NCBI GenBank assembly: GCA_023614405.1
Contig: CM042693.1
Span: 339,557,527 to 339,621,526 of the forward strand
Length of the DNA: 64,000 bases
DNA from: Avena insularis
Lineage: Eukaryota > Streptophyta > Magnoliopsida > Poales > Poaceae
Direction: 5' to 3'
This document shows positions 32,787 through 44,942 of the stretch, piece by piece. The translations under genes and the position numbers were made by a program. Numbering within the stretch: the first letter of the stretch is position 1; every line of letters begins with the position of its first letter. The notes under the pieces were generated by a model. The model made no database searches. It was given only the letters and a program-made list of their open reading frames with translations, and was not told where the DNA came from.

Positions 32787-33830
32787 ACCCCTTGTCCAGT
32801 CCCTGAGAAAATGTTCGTTGCATCTTTGTCCTGCAATTGAGTTCTTCAAGGGCCTCACAAATCCTGACCAACCGTAGAGCCAGCAGCTCAACCAGCAATC
32901 GAGATGGCATAGGAACACGAGGTAGAATATTGAGCTGTAGATGTAGAGGTTGCATCTCCGAGCTCAATACAAGAGGATCTTCACCCATAAATCTTGGGAG
33001 CGACATTGGAGACAATATCACCTGCCTCCGGCGCATACGCCCGAGCAATCCTTTCTGTAACATCTAGACCAAGAAGCTACATCCAAAGAAGTGAAATGAA
33101 CGAACTCTTGGAATCTTTTTGGAGCAGTAGAACAAGGAGTCACCATCTTCTCCAATCTCCAGCGAGGGGCATTCAAGATAGTTGCATCAGCACCTTGACC
33201 ATCAACACCATGGCCTAAGAAGATTAGCAATTGATGATTTTTCCCCAAACAACACCATCTTGAGGAGAAAAAATCAAGAACAACCACCGCCTTCTTACCC
33301 TCTCGCTGCCACGGCTTGCCAGAGGAAGAGGAATAGGCCGCCGTTCCTTGCCGCGCCTCCTCACCCCCTGCCACCGCCAGCCAGGTGAGGTTGGACGGTA
33401 CTTCTTCTCCTCCAAAGAAGATGAAGCCGAACATTCCCTTTATTCATGGAGTTGCCGCTGGCGCTCTCCACCATCAACTCCGACCGCCAGAGCCCCACGA
33501 GGAGAAGCACGACCAACAGCCCAGGGAAGATCTTGGGAAGAAGATCTCGCCGCCGACTCCCGGTATGACACCAGATCGCGGCAACTGGCCACATCCTAGA
33601 CCTACTAACTCTACTAGACCTACATCTAACTCCAACGCCTCTCCGTTGCCATCTCCGACCGAATATTCCTGCAGAGAGGGCGGCAGATCGGGTTGGCAGC
33701 CGGCGGTGGACTCTCAAGGAATGGGGCGAGAGAAACAGGAAGGGGACGGGAGGATAAGGTTACGGCAGTAGCTGTTAGCAGTTTGTGCGCTCCATCTTAT
33801 TGTATGTACATGACGGGATATTAATATAAA
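32787..33830 (-). other. Unassigned GC-rich transposon-like or gene-leader sequence
   Basis: Open frames on both strands are probably due to GC content. The minus strand reads continuously from 33434 to 33018 (FGFIFFGGEEVPSN, LNAPRWRLEKMV, RFQEFVHFTSLDVASWSRCY), which does not match a family I can name. A retrotransposon 5' region or captured gene piece is possible. The Helitron ends at its right edge. Confidence 0.3.
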
Positions 33831-36800
33831 CTAGCATGGTGGCCCTCGCAAATGCGAGGGCATCACCTTTAGTTTTTTTAAGCTAGGATAACCATTGTTT
33901 AATGTGTTCATCTATAATTGATAGTAAAATACATGAACGGAGGAAAATAATATATTTTAGTCACCATATATGTTAAATAGATATGACATAAGTAGAAAAT
34001 GTCTTGAATCATCTTTAGTAATAGGTTGATGATTATTAGGATATTAACAAAAACACTACAGTAATGACCATATCAGTTATCTATGTTGTATATGCAATTT
34101 AAGTTTAGACTATGAGCTAGCTAGCTCCTAGTTTATGTGTGGTGTTACATTAGTATCTAAGGCTAACATTCCAATTGGGAAATAGTTAAGATTTGCTTCA
34201 GCAATGATCCTACAATCCTTATACCATTATGATCCAACATAAATAGTTTTTCTAATAAAGTAAAATAATAATTTATCTTTATTAAGATATAGGTCAATTA
34301 TAGTTTTTGTTTTACTTCTTTTCTCATATGTAACGACTTCATTTGATATCAATAACAAAGGTTAGAGAAGTTTAATTAAAGTTGATATAGAATATTCTTT
34401 ATTTTCTAACATATACAATATTATGTTTTAATATTTTTAAAATCCTTCCATGCTAAGCTCACTTTTAGATCCTGACATTCAATGATCTCGCTCACTTGTA
34501 GGTTGGCACAGATATCATAGTTTTGGCATCTTAAGAAGTCACCATTCTTTGTACATGATTGCAAATTGCAATACATGTACAAATAAATTTTAAGTATAAT
34601 AAATGTAGAAACTTCATTGCAAAACCATGCAGATTTACATAAAAAGTTTTTAATCACATTATACAAATCATGGATATAATTTCCCCTAAATGTTTTATTT
34701 AAAGTAACTTTTATTTTCTAGTTGACCATGATTTATATAAATATTTTCTAAGATTTATAATTCTCATGAGTAATCATTCTAGCTCAGTAGTTAATTCCAA
34801 GAATTAATTGTTACCATGAATTCAAATTTATGTTTAATAAAATGGGCCACATGTCTTGTTGGATTATGAAGAAAATATATGCTATCAGTTGCACCTCTTG
34901 ATAACAACCCAATTTTTTAACGTTGATAGCTATTTAGTAGTATCATCGTCTTCCTTAAGCATTTATCTACATGCTTAATAGACGATTATTATCCCCCTCC
35001 ATGCATAAATTTTGCTCCTATCACTATTGTATTATACTATGTTTTGCCAGGCTATGAATTATAGTATCATGAAGCTTAAAGCTAATTGCAAAACTCCTAT
35101 CTAGTTTACCTTCCAACAATGAATTGTAAGGTTATAGGAAGTTCAATCACATCCTTGTTATATAGTCTCTATAAGGTATCGTGACACAACTACATTGTTG
35201 CATATATATAGAATCTAAGGGATTCTACAAAAAAATGAAATTACCAATTCCCTTTTCAACTTCAATCATTCAAATTGTACAATCATATGCTGATGTTTAT
35301 ATATGTCATTTAACTAAGCTCGTGACTTATTTTCTTGTGTAAAGTTGAGTATGCTGTGATTAATTGTCAACCTGATACACTTTTGTCATATCAAATATTA
35401 ACTATTAAAATATATACACATCTATAAGACCTATCAGTTGTGATATGTTCAAGACATCGTGTGTAGTTTTGGAGATCTATAACTGTGATTTTCTCAAGTA
35501 CAACTATAAAAATCCATTAACTATGATTTTTCAAACAAAATTATGATAATATGATGATTTTTATATTGCTATAAATATCGACTATTTGTGATCTACAAAT
35601 AGAAATATGGTATGCTACATTAACAAAAATATTTTTATTCTTTGAGGACTCCTCACATGTCTCCATTACCTACTATGCATATTGTGCTTTTCTACCATAA
35701 TTTGATTCTAAAGTATACCCTTTTTAAGATATGGATAGTTCAAATTGTAATGATGCATCAACAAATCGGTCTATTTGTTTGATTGTTGAATACTTTTAAT
35801 TTTAAGATAATCTATAGTACATCTCATTTATTGTGTTGTATTGTTATTTCATTGTGTCACTTATAAGTGCAAAAAATTCTTGATAATGGTAGATTTACAT
35901 TATGTTTTTAAGCTCATTTTTCTTACAATATTCACTACCTTAAATGTTTAATTGTGAGTGGACCAGGTGGTTGAAACCATGATAATATTTTTTAATTTGT
36001 TTGTATTTCATTGAATTTTGTAAGGATGTTAATTTCTTATTTTAATGTGGATGATTATGCTTTTTCGCTTTAAAAAAATAAGTGGTGCTAGATGAATCTT
36101 TCATAATGGATCCTAGACGCCTCTTAGAATCTAGAACTCCCTTTGCCTCAAGCCTCCTACCTACCATTTTACTTTTAAATTAATAGAACATGTTTCCATT
36201 TGCCCCCACTTTCATTGACCTTGAACAACTGCTAGAAGGCTTCATGTGGGGGTAAGAAAGGCACTAAATAATCTCCAAAATATAGTTTACTCCTCTGCCT
36301 CTTACCTCGTTTCTTTCTTCGCAACAATGTCTTGGATGTTGGGATCATGTCCTAATAAATGTTTTGACTTCGTCGAATTGTTGGTGTTCCTGTATGGGAC
36401 GTGTATTATGTAGTAGTCAATGGAATCGGCGATTTTCATTTTTTCTCGACATATTGCCAATAGAGAGACGCCTGGAAAATTTATGTTGCAAGAAGTGTGG
36501 ATCTTGTGTCGAAAATAAATGGTATTACTCTCAAAAATCAACTTTTCATACTACTCCCTCCTTACCATAATATAGTGCATTTAAGATTTTTGAAAATTTA
36601 AACATTATCAACTTTGATCAAGTTTATTGAGAAAGATGTCTATATGTACAATACCAGATATATAGCATATGAAAAAAAATACATTATGATGAATTTAATG
36701 GTACTGATTTGGTATTTTAGATGTTGGTATTTTATCTACATACTTGGTCAAACTTTACATTGACTTTTCAAAATTCTTATATGCGCTACATTTCGGAAAT

Positions 36801-37635
36801 GATGGAGTATATTGTTTTGAATCTATGAGGTTGACTTTACTTTTACATCTTGCATTTTAAATTTTATATATATTGTGCATTCGTCCGTCGAATCACCGAT
36901 TCTCATCATTTTTTCTCGGGATATTGTCGAGAGAGCGACGGCTAGGCACTCGGTCATGAAGGTGTCTCTTGGTCCGAAGCGTAACGTGGAATTTAACTTT
37001 TCAATTTTTTTATAATATATGAGATTAATTTAACTTGGTGATAATTCTATTTATACACATACAAATATGTCTAATTTTAGAACGTGTATATTAGCTTTCG
37101 AGTTTTTTATCAGCGAGTTGTTTTGAAGTCTCCTTTTTATAGGTATGTACTATGTTAGAGTTTTTCGATCAGCTTGAGTTTTTTTCCTTTTGAAGGAAAG
37201 ATCAGAGAGCCCTATGCCTGAAATTGGAACCAATACCGCCTACCAAAACATCGTCAGGTAAAGGGTAGTTAGATTTGTCCACCGTGTCAAGATTGTGTGC
37301 TCCTTGTTTCTAATTAAATCCTAGCAATACGCTACCTTTGTAGGATTTTTAATCACCGATCAGCTTGCTTTTTTCTTTTAGACGGAAGATCAGAGTTACC
37401 GTACGTATGTGCCCGATGGGCCAGGTCAATATCGTTGACGATTTGCAGGCCTGTTTTATTTACTCCTCATACGTGACATTGTAATACTGTTTGTACCAGT
37501 CACTTTTTGTGTAACCTCTTTTATTTTTAAATCATAACCATAAATTGTGTATCTAACGGTTAATATAATTTGGATGATGTGGATCAACCTGATGCCTCAA
37601 AAAACAGCCTTATATTGCTTTTAGTATATAATAGA
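33831..37635 (-). mobile_element. Non-autonomous Helitron, 3.8 kb
   Basis: On the minus strand it starts TCTATTATATACTAAAAGC at 37635 after a host A. It ends with a perfect 9-bp-stem hairpin (gccctcgcatttgcgagggc, 33861-33842), seven bases, and CTAG at 33834-33831 followed by host T. TC start, hairpin plus CTRR end, and insertion between A and T are the Helitron signature. The 3.8 kb inside is AT-rich, with no Rep/helicase ORF, so it depends on another element. One Stowaway (36554-36807) is nested in it. No captured gene fragment was recognised. Confidence 0.8.
36554..36807. mobile_element. Stowaway MITE nested in the Helitron
   Basis: Begins ctccctccttaccataatat after TA (36552-36553) and ends gaaatgatggag before TA (36808-36809). 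The arms pair imperfectly (agtgcatttaag / tatgcgctac region). Confidence 0.7.
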
Positions 37636-37766
37636 TCATACACACAAGCTCACTCATGAATTACGTCAGGCACACACAAGAGTTTTCCATGGTATACAAA
37701 TGATTTACAAGAACATCTCATAACCCCTCAATGATGCAACCAAACAAATCGGGGTAAGTCATGGCT

Positions 37767-40700
37767 TCATCTTGCTGATGGACCAATGGTGGACAATGGG
37801 TCCTCTATGGTACTCGTGAAGCTTCCCCTGACGCTAATGTCCTCGCGGGATTCCTCCAACGCAAGGCTCTCTTTCAGTTGCATCACCACGACAGCCATTG
37901 TTGGCCTTCGAATAGCAGCATCTGCTGTGCATGCCAGGGCAGTGTCGACAAATTTCCACATAGAGTTGATATCATAGGAACCTCCAAGCTTAGGGTCTGC
38001 TACCATGCTGATTTTACCAGTGGAAATCTTTTGTTTCACGCGCTGAGTAATGTGTCCATGGCCTGGCAACATAGGAGGCTCGCCGGTCGCTACCTCAAGT
38101 AGAACAACACCAAAGCTATAAACATCGCTGCTCTCGGTGAGCCAACCAGTGTTGTAGTACCTAAAAACTGAAGTTAATAAGTCACACCTTACCAAATCTA
38201 TATTCTTATTAAGAGATTAAGACAGTCCCATACATTTAATAGATATCTTTGTCTACCAATGAAAGTGTACTATTCAAAAAGAAAAACCGAACCGCATGTG
38301 GTTTACTTCACGTGCCATTTTTAGCTATATGATAAATATGTACAAAAGATATATAATACATAAGGAGACATACTCGGGATCCATGTAACCTGCTGAGCAG
38401 GCTGCATTGGTTGATATGTGAGTTTGCATATCATTAAGATAGGTTTTGCAAAGTCCAAAATCAGCTATTTTCGCTCGCAAATTTTGATCTAAGAGAATAT
38501 TGTTGGTTTTCACATCCCGGTGAATTATTGGCAGGCTGCATCCCTTGTGAAGATAGTCCAGTCCTAAAGCATACAAAATCCATTGCTCGGTTAAAAGTAG
38601 ACCAGAAGTGAAAGGAAGGTCGGAAGATCTAGAACACATTCTCTCGGAATTATAGATATATATACCTTGTGCTGATTCAATCACAATTCGTACACGTGTC
38701 CCCCAACTCAAGGTTTCATTAACACCAATTTTTCCTTCATATACAAACATAGTAACAGTTAAAACATAATTGCACTAACTACTTTACATATCAAAGTCCA
38801 TACATTTATGCAATATTTCTTTGTGTGCAATTTTGCTATGTTCCCTAACTGTCTTTTTGAATAAATTAGACAAAATAATCATGTCACTTTGTCCGCACAT
38901 GGTTAATATGCGGCCTTCTTTCGGTAGGAAACAATATGCAACCATACATAGTTGTTATTGTTTCTTGCAGGAACTTCAAAAGGAACATATATGGACATCC
39001 TAGAGCTATTTTAGATGATGAAATTCTTAAAATAACTCAAGATATCATCTTAAGTTTGAAAAATGCACATATATTTATGGGAATTTAAGACAACCAGAAA
39101 ATGTGTTGTCACTTAATCAATACTTATAGGTTCTAAATGGACAAACCTCTCAGCTGATCAAAGAGACTGCCTCGAGACATGTACTCATAAATTAGTGCTA
39201 AAGAAACTAGATTCCTGTGATGCACCTTCGTCAAACTATTAACCTATGCAATGAAACATGACAAAGAGGAAAAAACTCTTAATCTTTTTGCAAGGTCAAT
39301 ATGATGGCAACTAGCCTACTTAATTTTTAAATTGCATTTTTTTAACTTGGGCAGAATTTACCTCGGCTAAGAACTCATCCAGCCCATGAGATGAGGATTC
39401 AGAACGCATCTTGACAGCAACCTCAGTATCATCTTCTAAGCAACCATAGTACACGAGCCCAAAACCTCCTTGCTCAATGGATTGTTTGAATTTACTAGTA
39501 ATCTTTTCCAACTCCTTGTATGTGAATCGACGATTTTCAGTATTGTGTAGGTGATCCCCATTTTTTTTTATAATTGCTAGAGCACTACAAGGTTCTGGCA
39601 CTCTTGGAGGACCATGTGTAGATACTAGTTGCACAAATGGTAGTTATATTATGCAAACACCAAATATAATAAATCTTAATTTAATAATCAATGGATTTAT
39701 ATTGAAAGATAAGACCGTACTCACTTTTAGGCTTTCTCTTCCTTCCCCATATCAAACATGAAAGAACAAGTGCAACCACTATCACCATGGGAACCACTAC
39801 CACAATAGATATTATAGTTGTTTTTTTCTTTGATGGGGACAAACTTGTTGTTCCATTACACATATCTTTGTCAGAGTCATACCTAATATATAGAAAATAA
39901 CAATAATTCAGGGTTACACCGGTGCAAAAAGCAACCTTCAATACTCATTGTGTTACGATCATAGAAAGAGAATCATTCAAGTAAAACTGGAGGCACATTC
40001 ATGAAAGGGGAAACGTTAAAAAAGAAAAGGCAAACCTGAAAATGAAGGTATTTGCATTCTTTTTACAGAGTGAGTCTGGAATTGGGCCATTCATACTGTT
40101 GCCAGACAAATCCCTATAGAAAGTGCCATGTAGTTTAAGAACCTGTCGATTTCCATACTAATATTGCGATACAACTAAACATATTCAAATATAAGTCCCA
40201 TTACTCTAGATTGAAGTGGCCCCTTATTCATGTCAAATGGAAATATCACATATTATGGATATTCGAATAGTGCTATAAAAGGCAAGCATTGCACACTTAC
40301 ATACCCTTCCCCGCCATCCAATTATCATATGTCAGGAGGACTTTGGAGTGGAAACATGTTCAGAATGAATAAGTTGGTAGATTTTTGTAACAAATTTTTA
40401 TATCCCTAGTTCATCGTAAAATACTTACAGAAATCGAAGTTCCGTGAGTAATGTGAAGTTATCAGATATGACCCCATGCAAGTTACTATTGGACAAATCC
40501 CTGCATGGCAATTAACATGTCAACATGAGACAATGGTTGTATATCTCCCCATACAACATGAAAACCCTTCAAAATAATACTCACAAAGATATTATCCTTG
40601 TAGTGTTGTCTGTTGTGTTGCTACATTTCACGCCATTCCATGCATATTGGACCGGAAAACATGGATCACCCATCCAGTTTTTTATTACTCCATACTTGTG

Positions 40701-43700
40701 TTTAATGGACATCATTATGTCGACTATAATCCAAAGTGAAAAAAGGGAGTGGTTAGTGAAATAATGTTTCATGATCCTCATAAAAAAATGTTTACTGATT
40801 TAATGCTGACATGTTATTTCATGATGGTTTGTCAAGTCTAATGCATAAAAAATCCCATGAATCTGGGGCACTTATTAGACGTATCAGAAAAGTGCATGTT
40901 TTATGAAAGAAAAAATAAATTCATCGCAGATACTGTAATTTAGCGTGACCTTACATAGTGGGGTCTGTATGATGCTGCACGGTGAAAGAGCAGGTCGGCG
41001 TCTGGATCGGATGCACTATCCAAATAAAATTCACATATTTGAAAAATCATATCCTCGGTTCTTTGTAATGTGGTTTTATAACAGTGCACGTTTAGTGTAC
41101 ATGTGGAGAATCTAATGTTTTTTTGAGTTTTTTGTTTTGTTTTGCACTTCTGATCTATAGGTTAAAACATCATTCAAGATGTGATTCTCGTTTTTTCTTC
41201 AGAATTTTTAACATGTCATTTACAACAAGAAAAAATCTGTTTACTTGCAAATGAACAACATAAGATGATGATAAGAATATGTTTTACACTATTTTATGTA
41301 TAGAATGTTGTAAAAAAAAGAGTGAATTCCAGTTTTTACCTCCTAGTTATGCATTTGTGACACTAATTACCCTGTCGAGTGAAAAAACGTCTGGATCACC
41401 CCTTTTAGAAGCTTTGAATCCTCATTTTCTGACGTGTGTCTATTGAGTAAGGTGTAAGATGTTGATCGGAGTTTAAAAGTATCAAGTTGACGTTGAGGAA
41501 TTGAAAATATGGATAAGAGAAGTCTGAACATGATCGTAGATCATGCCCTCCAATCTTTACACATTTTACCGCGCCACTGCGGCATAACATGTCGTCTCTA
41601 TGTAACAAAAACAAGCAAAGTGCTAAACTGGGTTAAAAATACGTTCAAAGGCTCTTAAATGAGGTATTTCGTTTTAGTTCCACTAAATGGGGTAATATGT
41701 GTCACAAATGCAAAACTACAGGGTAAAAAGCGGAATTCACTCTAAAAAAAAATTCTAAGAATATGATTCATGGCAAAGCTAGAGGTATATCATCATTCGA
41801 GGCTTTGGGTGGGGTTGTTCCAGAGAAATTGGCGGGTAGACTGAAGCCTGATAGAGCCTAGCTACTATGTGATTCGGCGCTGAGCTAAGCAATCCTGATA
41901 GTTTTAACCGGAGTTATAACTTTTCACTGCATATTTCACGAGATATTATGTGTTTATTACAGTGGTGTTAGTGCCCTGAGAAGGAATAGAGACTAAAAGA
42001 CTTTGAGATAGAGGGGGAGACAACTCACAGTCTTTGGAGAATGTTCTCTGAGTGTGATGAGCGATGAGGCTGTATATCTCGTACGCACTCATCATGGGCG
42101 GCAGCACAGATACATTATTGGCTGCGAGGGTGATATTATACACGCCGTCGGGACTCTTGGACCAGCCAGAACTCTGCACACTAGAAGCGGTTAGGTACGT
42201 GGGGCTATAATTGTCGAGCCGTTGGTTGTTGAAGTAGATGTCGAACTGCCGGAGCTGGCTCTTTTGGAAGTCGGCGAAGTGGAGGAACACTTTGAACATT
42301 AGTGACGCTTTGTATCCTTCCCATGTCAAAACGTTCAGCACCGTGTCGTTGCCGACAGCAATAGCGGCTCTCTGAAGAACGGAGACGGGTACATCGAAGC
42401 TATCATGCTCCAGCTGAACGATGGGACTTTGGGTAGAAATGTATGCCCAAGACGAGCTGGCTCTGCGCCACCAAAAGCGGTCGTATGGATCGTCGGGATA
42501 CCTTCATGATAATGATAATACATCATATAGAGTATAACTATATTTGAACTATTTTTCTGACCAACTAGAACTATATGTATGAAACTTAAGAAAAAAAGTA
42601 TACATTGAACGCCATCCCAAAAAAATACATCTGTCTAAAAACTATCTCTACTACCCGTTGTGGTCTAACACCTTTGAATTCATATCCCAGCTCGATGATT
42701 ATAACTGATTGTTGTAAACCTGATTTTAACCGTTTTGTGTCTCATTTGCGCCTTGAATATGAGGATTTTTGTACAATAGTAGTGATACATGACATATCTA
42801 AAGGATTTGTTGGTCGACAAAGAAAATATGGAACATTTAAAATACAATATTGTGGTGTTCTTCAACATATATAAATTTGGTCAAATGTAGAAAACATTAA
42901 CTTTTAGGCAATACATATTTTAGAACGGGAGTAGTATATATTACGAGAGACGACGAAACAAAATTCCATGAGGAAAGGACATAATTTTGACATACCGAGT
43001 AGTAGTGTTTGCCCCCAAGTTTATCCTTTCAAACGTGGACATGGACAGGTCAGCGGTGACATCCGGGTAGAGCGAGTCCTCCAGCTGCCTAAGCTCCAGC
43101 GTGTTGACGAACGGCGTGCCCCTGCCGGTGTTGAGCAGGCACACCGGCACCCAGCTCGCCCACGCGACGAAGACCGCCTCGGACCACCAGTAGCTCCCGT
43201 TCTGGACCGTGTCCCAGTAGTCGGTCCCCAGGTACAGGTCGAACTGCACCGGCGACGACGACGAGCTCTTGTTGTTGCCGTCGTAGTTCCCGTGCAAGAA
43301 CTGCATACGGAGAAGGTACTTGGCACCGCTCTGGGCGGGGAGCGCGTAGCAGTTTCGCGTCCCGGTGGGGAAGCTCCTCAGCGTTAGCAGGTCGGCGTCG
43401 AGGCCGCTCTCCTGCTGGTCGGCGGCGATCTCGTGGTTCTCCCCGCCGTCGATGTACGGACCGTCGGAGACGTAGGGGATGTCCGTGTAGGTGTCCATGC
43501 GGCCGCTGAATGCGGCGTCCAGGCCGCAATCGATGCTCAGGAAATCTGATTAATTCATTGCACACATATACATAACCAGGATAATAAAAGGAGTTAGAAC
43601 ATCGATCGGTCAAAAGCCGGTTATATATAATTCGTGATGACATATCTAACATTTCAAGCCTCGGTGTTGACATGGTATATGTGTATGGATACGATCGATC

Positions 43701-43807
43701 ATGGATGCACTTGAACTAGGTGAGAAAAACCAACCTTCCTGGCCGGGGACATGATGTGCCGTGGCTGCTAATAATATCGATGCAGCAAACAAAAGAAATA
43801 ATGCCAT
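37767..43807 (-). pseudogene. Malectin-like LRR receptor kinase, 12 exons, one frameshifted LRR exon
   Basis: Exons: 43735-43807, 42996-43545, 42029-42501, 40585-40723, 40429-40501, 40036-40113, 39725-39882, 39362-39624, 39147-39243, 38666-38734, 38374-38563, 37767-38160; all have GT-AG ends. Domains: signal peptide (MALFLLFAASILLAATA), malectin-like ectodomain (FLSIDCGLD, RYPDDPYDRFW), GDPCFP.YAWNGVKC linker, two LRR exons, a membrane helix (IISIVVVVPMVIVVALVL) and a Ser/Thr kinase ([49 protein letters not shown]), ending at 37767. Exon 5 has an extra A near 40441 (GAAACTTCG for GAACTTCG), so with it the frame breaks; without it exons 4 and 6 join in phase and give 827 residues. The P-loop reads EQGGFG (first Gly lost), and about ten residues are missing before LIYEYMSRG. 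It is either a recent pseudogene or an exon-skipped, weakened receptor. Confidence 0.85.
41319..41743. mobile_element. Mutator-type MITE in receptor-kinase intron 3
   Basis: Terminal inverted repeats of about 54 bp begin agagtgaattcc at both ends and continue through tgcatttgtgacac. It is flanked by A runs (41312-41318; 41744-41752) that could be an 8-9 bp target duplication. Long TIRs and 8-9 bp duplication fit Mutator-like MITEs. Confidence 0.7.
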
Positions 43808-43864
43808 GTTGAAACAGCAACGACTCTCGACGCCAGCTGCGCAATGACCAATGTCCTTGCTGAG

Positions 43865-43874
43865 TATATATATA
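43865..43874 (-). promoter_or_regulatory. TATA-like box of the receptor kinase
   Basis: TATATATATA lies 58 bp upstream of ATG 43807, a reasonable core-promoter spacing with a short leader. No other motif was assigned in 43875-44150. Confidence 0.4.
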
Positions 43875-44150
43875 CTAGCAGAGTTAACATTGGCGCGCAA
43901 CTTGATATATATGGGAGGAGGATGCTTCCATATTAGTTTCTATGGGTTAAACCAAACCAGCCGCGTGCGTGCCAGGAACCCTCCGATAACTAGCACATGC
44001 GGTCGTCCTGGCACATACGCGCGTGGCTAAATCAAGGACCTAGCCAATGTTTTGTCTCACAATACATGAGTGGGCATAGCACACACGAGGTGAAAAGTTC
44101 AAAATGTTTCCCTACATATAGCTGCTATTATTTAGGGAACCCCTACGCGT

Positions 44151-44694
44151 CCCCGGACGATGGGAGAGCCCCCATCGTCCTGCTCTAGCTGCTGCCATGT
44201 GTCCACTAAAAACGGTTCAAATCATGTTTTTGCTGCAAAACTGCCCGCTTTTGCTACATATGTACCCGTTTTTTTCCGGAAGCAAAAAAAGGTTCGTTTC
44301 AGAAATAGAACGTCTCGCCAGAGACCTCACCGGAGACCTCGCCGGAGACCATGCAGCAAAAAAATTATGCTAATGCAGCAAAACCGACTTCGCCGGAGAC
44401 ATCGTCGGAAACAGCTCGTTGATGACCCTCGCCAGAGACCATGCAACAAAAAAAAGTTTCCGGCAAAGTCGGTTTTGCTGCATTAGCACAAATTTTTTGC
44501 TGCATGATCTCCGACGAGGTCTCCAGCGAGACATTCTATTTCTAAAACGAACCGTTTTTTTGCTTCGGAAGCAAAAGCGGGGACATATGTAGCAAAAACG
44601 GGCCGGTTTGTAGCAAAAACGAAATTTGGGGCAATTTTGGGGACACGTGTCACGCAGGGGGAGGAGGACGATGGGAACCCCCATCGTCCGGGGG
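44151..44694. mobile_element. Foldback (long inverted repeat) element
   Basis: The outer ends are ccccggacgatggg (44151) and cccatcgtccggggg (to 44694). Each end also holds its own small palindrome (gacgatggg...cccatcgtc). The two halves remain complementary inward through tttgctacatatgt, gaacg and gtctcgccgg..ctccggcgag to a centre near 44420. No target duplication was identified and no ORF is credible. The class is unknown; a Mutator-like MITE is possible. Confidence 0.7.
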
Positions 44695-44942
44695 ATCCAT
44701 ATCATTTTCCTATTATTTACCAAATGCATAATCCAGTTTCACACAATTCAGTTTTGTTTTAGCGAGATCTTCAAATTACAACCTATTTTATACATATATA
44801 ATTGACATGTATCTTCATCCTTGCGATAAAAGCATCTCCACTCGGCCCTAAAGGCCCCCCAAACGGCTATGGGTGTGCCGACACACTATCTCCTCCTCAC
44901 CGACCGCGTCGCGAGTTAATGGCGCTACTCGCCATGGCAGGC

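Noticed and set aside
33018..33434. 138-aa minus-strand ORF as a host gene
   Set aside because: No recognisable domain, no supporting exon structure, GC-rich and squeezed between a CACTA end and a Helitron. Left as unassigned sequence.
43021..43673. Long alternative frames opposite and alongside receptor-kinase exon 2
   Set aside because: The 550-bp exon is GC-rich; only the frame with FLSIDCGLD...NTTTR carries malectin-domain motifs and joins neighbouring exons in phase.
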